Shown: one piece after another, positions 23,980 through 33,461 of the stretch | How the letters are laid out: each line of letters opens with the position of its first letter | Numbering within the stretch: the first letter of the stretch is position 1 | Source: an uncultured Bacteroidota bacterium | Lineage (GTDB): Bacteria > Bacteroidota > Bacteroidia > Chitinophagales > Saprospiraceae | Assembly (NCBI GenBank): GCA_903933805.1 | Contig: CAIZLM010000263.1 | Location: forward strand, 1-43,627 | Length of the DNA stretch: 43,627 nt | Direction of reading: 5' to 3' | Made by a program: the position numbers and the translations under genes | The notes under the pieces: model-generated | Database searches by the model: none | What the model was told of the DNA's origin: nothing | What the model saw: only the letters and a program-made list of their open reading frames with translations

Positions 23980-26439
23980 TCAGTTTATTCTTCCGGACAT
24001 TTTCACCTGTTTCACCAAGCGGTAACCCTTAGCGTCCAGGTTTTTAAAAATCACGTCAATTTCTTTGGTAATATCGCCGATAAAACTCAAGGTATTGAAC
24101 TTGATGCCAATCTCACCGGACTCTCCCGGCAAAATCTTCTCGGTGGGCCATTGTATATTCATGCACTCACACCCACTTACAAGGTCGATCTCAAGGGCGC
24201 GGGTCCCGATGTTGTCAAAAACAAAGATTGCATCCACCATGGTACCTTCCCGAACGACACCGTAAGAAATCAAATCGTCTTTAAATTTAATTTCTCGGTC
24301 GGCTGGGTTGGCGGGTGGCAAGGTATCAAGGCTAGTTTCCAGCGCTTCTAGCAAGAAGTACAGGGGCTCAATGGCTTGTTTGCCACTGCTTTGTGTAGGT
24401 TGTTTCTCGCGTTTCTCGACTTTCTCGGTGATGATGCTCGTTGGTCCGGAGAGGATTTTGAACTCCGTGCGGCGGTTGACTTGGTGTTCTTCTTCGCTGC
24501 ATTCAACGCCATTGGTACATGCATTGAGGAGCTTTGTTTCTCCGTAACCTTTTGCAACAATACGATCCTCCTTGATTCCCTTGGCCAGTATCCAGCGTTT
24601 TGCACTATCTGCGCGGCGTTGAGACAAGTCCATGTTGTAATCGTCTTTGCCCCGGGCATCGGTGTGCGAGGAAAGTTCAATTTTCATGTCGGGGTACTGT
24701 ATCATCAGATCGGTGAGGTCCTGCAAGTCAGGTTCAGCATCCGGCCGTATGTCATCTTTGTTGTAATCGTACAGAATATTGTCGAGGCGAATGGGCTCGT
24801 TGATGCGAATAGTATCAAACTCAGGTTCTTTTCGTATGAGGCGCAGGGTAATCTTCTTCTCAATACTGGTTGTTTTCTTAATCCCTTGGGTGTTGAACCG
24901 GATGGTATCAGGTTTATACCCAGGTGCGTTTGCCACGAGTAAGTATGATTTATCCGGCAACAAGGAAAATCCGAAGTCATTGGAAGCAGGGTTGCTTTTT
25001 TCCTCAACGTCCACAGGGCTTTTGGCGGTAACATCCACAACATTGACGGTACAGTTTTTCAAAGGTTGATTTTCCTTTTCTCCTTTTCTTTTCAGGCGAA
25101 AAGTGGTGGCCGCAAGGTCAACTTTCACGCGTTCAATTTCCCAAGCATAGATGTCATCGCAGCATGTTTTACTTTTCAGGTTGTTGGGGCCTGGTCGGTT
25201 ACTGGTGATAAAACCGGTCATGCCATCACCCGAGCGGGAGTAATACTGATCATCGAGGGTTGTGTTGATGCCTGCGGGCAGTATTTTTGGGTCGCTCCAC
25301 ACCGAGCCATTCCATTGCGTTTCATACACATCCATACCGCCCATACTCGGGCGTCCGTTGCTGCTGAACCACAATTTGCCATCTTGATAAAAGGGAGAAG
25401 CTTCATCACCTGCGGTATTTACCACTGCACCGAGATTGACGGGCAGGCTAAAAACCCCTTCAGATTTTTTTGCAGCATAAAAAAGGTCAAATCCACCCTT
25501 GCCTCCGGGCATATCGGCAACGAAAAACAGTACTTTTTCGCCGAATAGTTCACCTTCACAGGGGTGTTTGGCGATGTAATCACCATTTACACTGGTTATT
25601 TCGTTGGCTGCGCCCCAGCCTTCAGATGTTTTGGTGGAGTAGAATATTTTACTTTCCGCAAGCGATTGCCCTTTTTCAGACAGCTGGACGCGGGTGAAAT
25701 ACATTGTTTTGCCATCGGGTGTTACACTTACATTCCCTTGGTGCCAGTCCTCCCGGTTGATTTGCGTGCCGAGTGGCTTTGGCTCACCGAATTCCGCACC
25801 GGTGCCTGTTTTACTGGCTGACACAATTTTAGAGTACCAATCGCCTTGTTTCCCATCGACGACCACCACATCTTTAGACATCAGGGTAGCGAAGTACAAC
25901 TCACCACCACTGTAGGAAGGCGAACCTTCAGTTTGGGGGCTGTTGGCTGTTTTGCCAATATTATTGACGAGGAGCGTTTCGGGTTGTTTCATCTTTCTTG
26001 CCAGTTCACACCCGGCAATTTCCCGTTTTGCAGCGGCTTTTAGCGCCTCATCTGTACCGTCTGTAAGGTACTGGTTGAACATATCAATGGCCTCGGTGTG
26101 TTTGCCGTTGTATTTCATGCTCAGGGCCAACCAATAGCGCAGTTCCACAAATTCCATTTTCCGGTCGCGTTGTACCAGTCGGTTGAAACCCTTTTCGGCT
26201 TTTTCGTAATCACGCAGGTCAAAATTCAACCGTGCAATTTTGGCCGCCAGTACTTTTTCTTTGTTGTCCTCATAAACCTTTTCATACAAGTCGAGTGCAG
26301 CATAAGGATTGCTGTTGGCCTCGGCTTCCTGCGCCGATTTCAGATTGGCTTCAGGCGTAGAGCGGTTGATGGGCTGTGCATGAGCGGCCATGGCCGATAG
26401 CGTTGCCACGGTGAGAAAAAAGAGCGTTTTTTTTATCAT
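23980..26439 (-). CDS. TPR-PD40-OmpA protein with C-terminal DUF1573 domain
   Basis: A secreted envelope protein of about 819 residues. The ATG at 26439 (MIKKTLFF) gives a signal peptide ending AAHAQ. In order: TPR-like helices (about 25-140), PD40 propeller blades (FSSNGRPSMGGMDVY, FFVADMPGGKGGFDLFY, FITSNRPG), a carboxypeptidase-regulatory-like segment (about 470-545, NAPGYKPDTI) and an OmpA domain (SSHTDARGKDDYNMDLSQRRADS...NRRTEF). The C-terminal ~110 residues (KFKDDLISYGVVREG...DLVSGCECMNIQWP...LPGESGEI) match DUF1573, an Ig-like domain. The OmpA part should bind peptidoglycan. Together with the PorP/SprF gene just upstream it forms the gene pair common in gliding/T9SS-type Bacteroidota. 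The DUF1573 fusion is unusual. Confidence 0.88.
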   Translation of the reverse strand: MIKKTLFFLTVATLSAMAAHAQPINRSTPEANLKSAQEAEANSNPYAALDLYEKVYEDNKEKVLAAKIARLNFDLRDYEKAEKGFNRLVQRDRKMEFVELRYWLALSMKYNGKHTEAIDMFNQYLTDGTDEALKAAAKREIAGCELARKMKQPETLLVNNIGKTANSPQTEGSPSYSGGELYFATLMSKDVVVVDGKQGDWYSKIVSASKTGTGAEFGEPKPLGTQINREDWHQGNVSVTPDGKTMYFTRVQLSEKGQSLAESKIFYSTKTSEGWGAANEITSVNGDYIAKHPCEGELFGEKVLFFVADMPGGKGGFDLFYAAKKSEGVFSLPVNLGAVVNTAGDEASPFYQDGKLWFSSNGRPSMGGMDVYETQWNGSVWSDPKILPAGINTTLDDQYYSRSGDGMTGFITSNRPGPNNLKSKTCCDDIYAWEIERVKVDLAATTFRLKRKGEKENQPLKNCTVNVVDVTAKSPVDVEEKSNPASNDFGFSLLPDKSYLLVANAPGYKPDTIRFNTQGIKKTTSIEKKITLRLIRKEPEFDTIRINEPIRLDNILYDYNKDDIRPDAEPDLQDLTDLMIQYPDMKIELSSHTDARGKDDYNMDLSQRRADSAKRWILAKGIKEDRIVAKGYGETKLLNACTNGVECSEEEHQVNRRTEFKILSGPTSIITEKVEKREKQPTQSSGKQAIEPLYFLLEALETSLDTLPPANPADREIKFKDDLISYGVVREGTMVDAIFVFDNIGTRALEIDLVSGCECMNIQWPTEKILPGESGEIGIKFNTLSFIGDITKEIDVIFKNLDAKGYRLVKQVKMSGRIN

Positions 26440-26489
26440 ATTACTTTCCGGCGCACCGGTATTGATTTGAACATGGGAGTAAGAAGGCG

Positions 26490-27563
26490 TTAAAACCTTG
26501 GGCAAAGCACCTTGGTTTTGACAACAGAGGGCTTGTATATCTTCACGATATAGTTGGCGGCCAACTCAAAACCGCCACGGTTGTTGCTCACGGAGGTCAA
26601 GCTCGATACGTTCACATCGTATGCCAGGCCAACCCGAAGGCTCTTGTATTGCGCGCCGACAATGGGGTGAACGGCGTCCGCCAAACGGTAGCCCAGTCCA
26701 AAGAGCAGGGTAATTTCTTTTTCTGGGTTGAACAGGTAAGCGCCCAAGCCTTGCACAATTATTTCATCCGCGCCACTCATGGTTTGGTACACAAAAGAGG
26801 GGCTAACGGTGAATTTGTCGCTCATTTTGATGTTGAACTGTCCGGTAGCGACCGACCGACGACCAATCTTGTCTGAACTTGACTGAACACCACCGCCGCC
26901 GCCGGTACTGCCGCCGGTGACGAGTCCGTATTTGCCCTGACCAATGTGGTACATGGAATACCCGATGCTGAAGTCCATCACCTTGTTCAGGCGGGATTTC
27001 AGGACAATACCGCCATCGATATCGGTCCAACTGGCTTTACCGCGGTTTAAATTGGCAAAGTCAACGTCGAGTGGTTGGTTGTATCCACCGCTGGAAGTTG
27101 GGTTGTTAAATCCTTCTGCGAACAGAAAACCATCCGGGGTTAACTTCCGGCTTGCTTGTCCGTACTGTGCGCCGAGGGTGAGGTAAGAAGTCCCCTTTTT
27201 GTTGAGGGCCAAGTGGTAAGAAGCGCCCAATTTGGCGGCGCTGTGTGTGAGCTTGCCGATACCCGCCTTGTCGCTGAAAAACATCAGGCCGACGCCTACC
27301 CAGTCTTTTTTGCGAAAGCCGCGAATAACAGGCGCATCCACAAACGCAGAGGGTGTTTGATACTGGCCTTTGTTGCCAATGACACTGGCCCATTGACCGC
27401 GATAAATGCCTCCAATCCGCACACTGCCTTCAAAAGCCCCGATATTGGCAGGGTTTAAGGTCATGGGGGACATGTTGAATTGCGAAAAGTGAATGTCTTG
27501 CGCCATTACCCCTGAAAGGGTAAAGGCAGAAGCCAGCAGAAGGAGTAGTTTTCTAACGTGCAT
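26490..27563 (-). CDS. PorP/SprF-family type IX secretion membrane protein
   Basis: A 357-residue outer-membrane barrel protein. The ATG at 27563 (MHVRKLLLLL) gives a signal peptide ending GVMAQ, followed by the family signature QDIHFSQFNMSPMTLNPA and then GSVRIGGIYRGQW. The remainder alternates as amphipathic strands (VGLMFFSDKAG, LGASYHLAL). A glycine-rich loop (STGGGGGVQ) lies near residue 255. PorP/SprF proteins work with the type IX secretion machinery or type B-secreted adhesins, usually beside an OmpA/PD40 protein, as here (50 bp gap, same strand, so probably one operon). The exact client is unknown. Confidence 0.92.
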   Translation of the reverse strand: MHVRKLLLLLASAFTLSGVMAQDIHFSQFNMSPMTLNPANIGAFEGSVRIGGIYRGQWASVIGNKGQYQTPSAFVDAPVIRGFRKKDWVGVGLMFFSDKAGIGKLTHSAAKLGASYHLALNKKGTSYLTLGAQYGQASRKLTPDGFLFAEGFNNPTSSGGYNQPLDVDFANLNRGKASWTDIDGGIVLKSRLNKVMDFSIGYSMYHIGQGKYGLVTGGSTGGGGGVQSSSDKIGRRSVATGQFNIKMSDKFTVSPSFVYQTMSGADEIIVQGLGAYLFNPEKEITLLFGLGYRLADAVHPIVGAQYKSLRVGLAYDVNVSSLTSVSNNRGGFELAANYIVKIYKPSVVKTKVLCPRF

Positions 27564-27787
27564 ACGCAGCGAGGTGTGAATGAGTGAATGGGCAAATGGG
27601 TGCTTGGTTGTATGGTTCAGACACCACGATTTCGTTTGTTCGGCGAAAAGTAGCGCAAAATCATGACTCACCAACCACTCCAAGCCGCAGTTTTTGTTAA
27701 AAAAGGAGAAATGGTGACATACGGGCAATTTCTGGAAGGGATATTGGCTTACAAACACCCTTCGCCAGACAAATTTACAAGAATTAT

Positions 27788-27821
27788 TCCGCACGCCGGG
27801 TATTTCTCCTCAGCGTGCGGA
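27788..27821 (-). terminator. Hairpin downstream of the YfhO gene
   Basis: A 9-bp perfect stem TCCGCACGC/GCGTGCGGA lies just beyond the YfhO stop. No strong T-run follows. The rest of 27564-27839 shows only a weak TAAATTTG box (27770-27777, minus) that might serve the PorP gene. Confidence 0.45.
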
Positions 27822-27839
27822 CAATATTCCCTAGCGGGC

Positions 27840-30344
27840 TTATTTTTTCTTTTTTGCAGGTGCGGGCGTGGCCGTTTTTGATTTTTCAGCCACGGGCTCC
27901 ACTTCGCTGAGCTGATTGGCCGAGCTGATTGTAGCGCCGTTTTTGTACCAGAAGAACAAGGCCGCCAAGCATATCAGCAGGGTTATAGCCGACGCAGCAT
28001 ACGATATCTTTTCCCCCAAAATAAAGGATCTTGGTTCAAAGCGCATTTCCAGTTTTTGTTGCTGACCTGCAGGGAGGCGCATGGCACGGAGTAAATAGTT
28101 GGCTTTGGTGAAATCAGGGGCCGGTTGATCATTCAAATAACATTTCCAACCCTTTGCAGGTGGGTAATACATTTCAGAGAAAACCGCCAGTTGCTCCGTT
28201 TGTGCCGAGTACTCATACGTCATTTTTTCGGGGTGATATTTCACCAGTCGAATGGTTGCTGTGCTGTCGGGCTGTATGGTAAAGCCATCGAGAGACCCGG
28301 CGTATTGCTGTTGAAAAACTGCGCTGTCTTTTGGATGCAAGGTGCGCAAGGCCGCCAATTCCGCGTTGCCATCAGCAACAACATCGAAATGGTTCACAAA
28401 CCAAGCATTGCCACATGTTTCTGAATTTTGCATAGGGCCATTTTGGGTGATGAGGTATTTCGCGTTCATCATACCCAATATGTGCAGGCTGTTTGCCAAT
28501 TCGCCGCCGCTCAGAAAAGTGTCCACAACTTCTTGGAATCGCTGCAGTTTTGCAGCGTGATACCCGCCAATATTTTTGTGGAAAAACGACGGGTAGAAAT
28601 TGGTTGCAATACCGCCGCCTTTTAAGTCGAGTACCCGATAATGGGGATCCGGATCTGCTTTTATTTGCTTGTCGGCAGCTGATTCCTTGGGAGGCGCTGT
28701 TGCGTTGCGTTTTGTTTCGTATTTTGTTTCGTTGAGTGTGCGCCGACAAACATTCCAGTGATCGCCGAGGGCAAGCGCGGCAATGACCAAGATGGTCAAC
28801 CCCGCTTTTAGCTTGCCAATGAGGTACAGCCAAATCAGTCCGGCAGCGCAGGCTAGAAATGCCATCGAACGGAAAAAGTCGCCGTACAACATGCCAGAAC
28901 GATCATTCTGAATCATTTTAGTCAGATCGGCATTGTTGCCCAGGGATACGTCGTTGGGCCCTTCCGCCGGTGAACAGGCGATGATGGCCAAGCATAGGGC
29001 GGTGGTGATGCCCGCTGAAATAAACAGCGCGCGTTTCTTTTTGCCTATCGAAAGATCAGTATCCACCAAACGCTGTAAGCCCATGGCAGCAAGTATTGCC
29101 ACACACAATTGGCCAAGGCCAAAAGCCATCGTAACCGCCCGAAATTTATTGAACATCGGCAGGTATTCGTAAAAGAAATCATTCAAAAAAAAGTGCTTGC
29201 CCCAAGCCAGTGATACCATGAAAACACCGCCAGTCACCAACCACCACTTCGTGCCCCCAGGCACCAATAGGGCGCCCATGAAAAACAAAAAGACTGCAAT
29301 GATGCCATAATAGATGGCGGTGCCAACGAATGGCTGCTCGCCGGTGTAGATGATGCCGCTGATTTGACGCTCCAACTGCTGGGGTGACAGATCAGCAGGC
29401 ATGTTTTTTGCCACCGATTTGAACATGGAAGTCTCCTGAAATGATTCTCCAGAGCCCCCGCCGGCAGCATGGGGAATCAACAACGTTCCACTCTCACAAA
29501 TGCCACTGCTCCAACCAAACAGATAGTCTTTGTCTAGTCCATCCCCTTTCTCTGACTTGCTCGTCAACTCAGAGGCGCCTCGAATGGTCTCCTGACCGTA
29601 TTCGTATGTTGGCCACACCTTTGACATGTTGCTCGCAACACCCAAGGCAATCGCCGTGGCACTCAGCAAGCCTGCCTTAAACCATGTCGCCATTGTTTTC
29701 TTTTGCAAGGCATCCAACAATTGCCATAGCCCATATATACCCAGCAACAACATGGTATAATAGGTGATTTGGGCATGGTTGACCATTATTTGCATGGACG
29801 TAAACAAGGCGAGCAGTCCTGTTCCAGCCAACAACCGCCCTCGAAATAACAATACAGCGCCAGCAAACATCCCAGGCGCCAATGCCAACGCAGCCATTTT
29901 GGTGGAGTGGCCAGCCTCCAAGATATCCACGTTGTACGTCGTAACGCCAAAAGCCAAAGCCCCAAATACCGCCACACGCCAGTCCGATCTTAATACTACT
30001 AAGAGCAGGTACATACAAAACATGGCCGCAAACAATGACGCCCAAACTTCTCCCAAAGGAGCCCATAAAAACAGCGTTTTTGTCAGGGGCTTTGTCAGGT
30101 TGCCATGGGGTGTTGTGTACACCTGAAAACTGGGCATGCCGCCAAAAAGACTGTTGGTCCAAAGTGGCGCATCCCCCTCTTTCTTCATGTAATCCTGAAT
30201 TTCAGTCTGAATGGCCCGCGCTTTGTCGTTATCGGGCTGGGGTAGGGCTTTTCCACCAAAAAAATTGGGGGCGAAAAAGAACGCTGCAACGGCGAAAAGT
30301 ATCACGGCAGCATAGAGGTGAGGTAACAATTTCTTGAAATCCAT
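27840..30344 (-). CDS. YfhO-family integral membrane protein
   Basis: A protein of about 834 residues with 12 or more hydrophobic helices and a large extracytoplasmic C-terminal domain. It begins MDFKKLLPHLYAAVILF; an ATG four codons earlier (30356) is also possible. WTNSLFGGMPSFQVY, FGVTTYNVDILEAGHSTKMAALALAPGM and VNHAQITYYTMLLLGIY match the YfhO family. YfhO proteins have a glycosyltransferase GT-C-like fold; in Firmicutes they glycosylate lipoteichoic acid, but their role in Bacteroidota is not settled. The last residues are Lys/Ala-rich (TPAPAKKKK). It is transcribed divergently from the second phosphoesterase gene. Confidence 0.88.
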   Translation of the reverse strand: MDFKKLLPHLYAAVILFAVAAFFFAPNFFGGKALPQPDNDKARAIQTEIQDYMKKEGDAPLWTNSLFGGMPSFQVYTTPHGNLTKPLTKTLFLWAPLGEVWASLFAAMFCMYLLLVVLRSDWRVAVFGALAFGVTTYNVDILEAGHSTKMAALALAPGMFAGAVLLFRGRLLAGTGLLALFTSMQIMVNHAQITYYTMLLLGIYGLWQLLDALQKKTMATWFKAGLLSATAIALGVASNMSKVWPTYEYGQETIRGASELTSKSEKGDGLDKDYLFGWSSGICESGTLLIPHAAGGGSGESFQETSMFKSVAKNMPADLSPQQLERQISGIIYTGEQPFVGTAIYYGIIAVFLFFMGALLVPGGTKWWLVTGGVFMVSLAWGKHFFLNDFFYEYLPMFNKFRAVTMAFGLGQLCVAILAAMGLQRLVDTDLSIGKKKRALFISAGITTALCLAIIACSPAEGPNDVSLGNNADLTKMIQNDRSGMLYGDFFRSMAFLACAAGLIWLYLIGKLKAGLTILVIAALALGDHWNVCRRTLNETKYETKRNATAPPKESAADKQIKADPDPHYRVLDLKGGGIATNFYPSFFHKNIGGYHAAKLQRFQEVVDTFLSGGELANSLHILGMMNAKYLITQNGPMQNSETCGNAWFVNHFDVVADGNAELAALRTLHPKDSAVFQQQYAGSLDGFTIQPDSTATIRLVKYHPEKMTYEYSAQTEQLAVFSEMYYPPAKGWKCYLNDQPAPDFTKANYLLRAMRLPAGQQQKLEMRFEPRSFILGEKISYAASAITLLICLAALFFWYKNGATISSANQLSEVEPVAEKSKTATPAPAKKKK

Positions 30345-30480
30345 AACGTAGGACAATAAGGCTTAGTGCCTTGGGCGAAAATCTGTGTTTGGTACTATCC
30401 TCAGGGATAAGCCGCCCATTCTGTTCGCTGTAGGCTGTTCGCCGCGAAGGTAGCGAGAATTCGTAGTTAATGACAACACC

Positions 30481-30488
30481 CAAAATTA
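30481..30488 (-). promoter_or_regulatory. -7 box TAATTTTG, YfhO side
   Basis: A minus-strand TAnnTTTG match about 137 bp upstream of the YfhO start, in the divergent gap with the phosphoesterase gene. Confidence 0.35.
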
Positions 30489-30522
30489 ACCTTCAAAATT
30501 CATTTACTTTATCTTCATGTGG

Positions 30523-30530
30523 TACTTTTG
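30523..30530 (+). promoter_or_regulatory. -7 box TACTTTTG, phosphoesterase side
   Basis: A perfect TAnnTTTG match about 90 bp before the ATG at 30621. No clear -33 TTTG was seen. Confidence 0.5.
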
Positions 30531-30620
30531 CCTATTGTGTCCAACGTGCTTGTTTTTCCATGAAACCAACGGTCATCCGTTGCAGCACGCAGTCGTTTTC
30601 TCACATCAAAATCATTCAAA

Positions 30621-33053
30621 ATGTCGCGTAAGATTCTTCTTCTACTAATCGCTGTCGCATTGTTCTCCTGTAAGTCTGTTCAAAAATTAACTTTTGACGA
30701 CGTACTGTACCAAGCAAGTACGCTCAAGCGAATACAGTTGCCCAATCAGTGGAAACTTACCCCGGCTGGTGATGTGCACTTGCCCCTGGGCGATCTCCCG
30801 CTCCAAATGGTTGTTTCCCACAACCGACAACGGCTTGCGGTCACCAACAATGGGGTAGGGGTGCAAAAAATCCAACTTTTTGGTATTTCGGGCAATCAGG
30901 TGACGCAACTCAGCGAAATAACCATTCCAAAAGCCTGGTACGGACTCGCTTTTAGTAAAGACGGCAAACAATTGTACGCCTCCGGTGGCAACGACAACCT
31001 GATCGCGGTGTACAGCACCGAACAGGATCAATTGCGGCGTGATACGACCCTCCGGTTGGGTGCTTCATGGCCCAAACAAAAAATATGCCCAGCAGGTATT
31101 GCCCTGGATGACCAAAACCAGTTGCTCTTCACGGTCACCAAAGAAGATAGTGCCTTGTATGTGGTCAGCCTACAGGGTGGGGTGGCCAAAAGGGTGCACC
31201 TGCCAAGCGAACCTTATGCCGTTGTGTTGTCAGAAAAAAGAAATGAAGTATATGTTTCATTGTGGGGTATGAAAAAAGTCTTGGTTTTTGACCGCAACAA
31301 TTTCACCCAAAAAGGCGAAATTTCGGTCGGCGACCACCCCAATGAATTGCTGCTGAACAAACGCGAAGACATTCTTTACGTGGCCAATTCACTCGACAAC
31401 GCAGTGTCTGTCGTGGACCTGAATACTAGGAAGTCGCTGGAGGTGCTCAATGCAGCGCTGTATCCGGATGCACCCAATGGCTCCACCACCAACAGCCTCG
31501 CCCTTTCCCCGGATAACCGTACCTTGTACATCGCAAATGCCGATAACAATTGCCTAACGGTGTTTGATGTGCGTAAACCAGGCGAAAGTCGCGCTTTGGG
31601 CTTTATCCCCACCGGCTGGTACCCAACGTCTGTGCGCTGCATTGGCGATCAAATTTTGGTCGCCAATGGAAAGGGTATGTCATCACTGCCCAATCCCAAA
31701 GGCCCTAATCCTTTTCAGAAAAGTGCGGATGAACGCGCTGCGCAGTACATCGGTGCACTGTACCTCGGCACTTTAAGTGTGATCCCCAAACCGACAAAAG
31801 GCCAGTTGAAGGCATATTCCAAACTCGTTTACGAAAACTGCCCCTACAACAAGGCCAAAGAACTGATTACAGAAGGTGCCCCGGGCAACCCCATCCCAAG
31901 TCGTGTAGGAGCGCCTTCTCCCATAAAATATGTGTTTTATATCATCAAGGAAAACAGGACCTACGATCAGGTGTTGGGGGATATGCCGGAGGGCAACGGT
32001 GATTCTTCGCTGTGCCTATTCCCACAAAAAGTAACCCCCAACCTGCATGCCATCGCACGGGAATTTGTGCTGCTCGACAATTTTTACGTGGATGCAGAAG
32101 TGAGCGCCGACGGTCACAATTGGAGTATGGCTGCTTTTGCCAGCGATTTTGTAGAGAAAACCTGGCCCACCAGCTATGGCGGCCGCGGGGGCAACTATGA
32201 TTTTGAAGGGACCAGGGCGGTTGCTTTCCCCAAGGGCGGTTTTATTTGGGACAACTGTCTTCGCGGCGGGGTGAGCTACCGAACCTATGGTGAGTTTGCC
32301 GACGATAACAAAGCCAATTACAAAACGATTGAAGGCCACTTTTGCCCCAATTACTCGTCGTGGGACCTGGACTACCAGGATATTAGACGAGAAAAAGACT
32401 GGGAACATGATTTTGACAGTCTGTTGAACATCCAACAGGTGCCCCGTTTCAACAGCATTCGGTTTGGCAATGACCACACTTCAGGTATGTCGAAAGGTGC
32501 GTTTTCACCACTTTCGGCTGTTGCAGACAATGATTTGGCGGTAGGGCAGTTCTTGGAGCATCTGTCGCACTCCAGTATTTGGTCTCAAAGTGTTGTGTTC
32601 GTCTTGGAAGACGACGCACAAAACGGTGCAGACCACGTGGACGCCCACCGAAGCACTGCCTTTGTGGCCAGCCCTTATACACGCCGTAAATATGCAGACC
32701 ATACCATGTACTCCACCTCCTCAATGGTACGAACCATGGAACTGATTCTCGGGCTCCCTCCCATGAGCCAGTATGATGCAGCAGCAACACCCATGTGGCG
32801 TAGCTTTACCGAAACGCCTGATTTCACACCGTTTAGTGCATTGGCACCGGGCATTCCACTGGATACCCGAAATGCCTGGGTGGAGCCGCTCAGCCGCGTC
32901 GCCGAGACCTGGAACTTAGCCCAATTGGATGCAGTGCCCGAACGTGCGTTCAACGAGGCGCTCTGGAAGGCGATCAAAGGCCTCGACAGTGAAATGCCTG
33001 CGCCACGCCGCGCCGCATGGTTGTTTACGCCAGAAGATAGGGACAAAAAATAG
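30621..33053 (+). CDS. YncE beta-propeller/phosphoesterase fusion lipoprotein
   Basis: An 810-residue lipoprotein with lipobox ALFSC (Cys17). The N-terminal half is a propeller with blades such as LAFSKDGKQLYASGGNDN, ILYVANSLDNAVSVVDLNTR and LALSPDNRTLYIANADNN. From about residue 435 comes a PF04185-type phosphoesterase: VFYIIKENRTYDQVLGDM, DNFYVDAEVSADGHNWSM, RFGNDHTSGM and LEDDAQNGADHVDAHRST. These motifs align one-to-one with the gene ending at 23869, so the two are paralogues; this one keeps a normal start and membrane anchor. It probably hydrolyses phosphate mono- or diesters at the cell surface. MITE copy E follows its stop codon by about 55 bp. Confidence 0.9.
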   Translation: MSRKILLLLIAVALFSCKSVQKLTFDDVLYQASTLKRIQLPNQWKLTPAGDVHLPLGDLPLQMVVSHNRQRLAVTNNGVGVQKIQLFGISGNQVTQLSEITIPKAWYGLAFSKDGKQLYASGGNDNLIAVYSTEQDQLRRDTTLRLGASWPKQKICPAGIALDDQNQLLFTVTKEDSALYVVSLQGGVAKRVHLPSEPYAVVLSEKRNEVYVSLWGMKKVLVFDRNNFTQKGEISVGDHPNELLLNKREDILYVANSLDNAVSVVDLNTRKSLEVLNAALYPDAPNGSTTNSLALSPDNRTLYIANADNNCLTVFDVRKPGESRALGFIPTGWYPTSVRCIGDQILVANGKGMSSLPNPKGPNPFQKSADERAAQYIGALYLGTLSVIPKPTKGQLKAYSKLVYENCPYNKAKELITEGAPGNPIPSRVGAPSPIKYVFYIIKENRTYDQVLGDMPEGNGDSSLCLFPQKVTPNLHAIAREFVLLDNFYVDAEVSADGHNWSMAAFASDFVEKTWPTSYGGRGGNYDFEGTRAVAFPKGGFIWDNCLRGGVSYRTYGEFADDNKANYKTIEGHFCPNYSSWDLDYQDIRREKDWEHDFDSLLNIQQVPRFNSIRFGNDHTSGMSKGAFSPLSAVADNDLAVGQFLEHLSHSSIWSQSVVFVLEDDAQNGADHVDAHRSTAFVASPYTRRKYADHTMYSTSSMVRTMELILGLPPMSQYDAAATPMWRSFTETPDFTPFSALAPGIPLDTRNAWVEPLSRVAETWNLAQLDAVPERAFNEALWKAIKGLDSEMPAPRRAAWLFTPEDRDKK

Positions 33054-33108
33054 TGCCGCAGTTTCAACGACACTCAGAATTCTTGAATACTTGTTCGTTT
33101 TGCTGCTT

Positions 33109-33190
33109 GTAAATAGCTGGTTAGGTGATCGCGTCTGAGATGAAAAAATAGGTATTTTCAGGCCAGTCAGTGTGCCACCTAACCAGTTAC
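33109..33190 (+). mobile_element. Palindromic MITE, copy E (short form)
   Basis: It reads GTAAATAGCTGGTTAGGTGA at the left, with a 4-bp insertion relative to the consensus GTAACTGG, then GTCTGAGA, and ends GTGCCACCTAACCAGTTAC. No target duplication is seen. It lies 70 bp before copy F in the same 408-bp intergenic gap. Confidence 0.8.
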
Positions 33191-33236
33191 AAAAATATGA
33201 CCGCCACTTTGTGCGGTTATTGACCCGATGCAGCAG

Positions 33237-33244
33237 TACTTTTG
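33237..33244 (+). promoter_or_regulatory. -7 box TACTTTTG for the yceI-like gene
   Basis: A perfect TAnnTTTG match, with TTTG at 33208-33211 as a possible -33 element (spacing 25 bp, long). MITE copy F lies between this box and the ATG at 33462. Confidence 0.5.
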
Positions 33245-33260
33245 CCGCCTATTTTTCAAC

Positions 33261-33423
33261 GTAATTGGTTAGTTGGCTTGCTGTCTGGCCCAAAAAGGCC
33301 CATTTTCCGCCATACTTCGCAGATTTTTTTGACCGTAGCGCTGCTACGTCCTACAAAAATCCGCTTCGTCTGGCAAAAAATGGTCTCTTTTTTGTCTCAG
33401 ACGCGACCACGCTAACCAGTTAC
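33261..33423 (-). mobile_element. Palindromic MITE, copy F (long form) with 8-bp target duplication
   Basis: It starts GTAATTGGTTAGTTGGCTTG and ends CGACCACGCTAACCAGTTAC, with the central palindrome GACCGTAGCGCTGCTACG. It is flanked by TTTTCAAC on both sides (33253-33260 and 33424-33431), a perfect 8-bp target-site duplication. Orientation is opposite to copies A and G. Confidence 0.93.
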
Positions 33424-33461
33424 TTTTCAACAAATGTTTCGCCAACCATCCTTTTTCTGTC

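Noticed and set aside
33199-33216. Small hairpin ACCGCCACTTTGTGCGGT between MITE copies E and F as a terminator
   Set aside because: Only five paired bases and no T-run; it also overlaps the likely -33 region of the yceI promoter.
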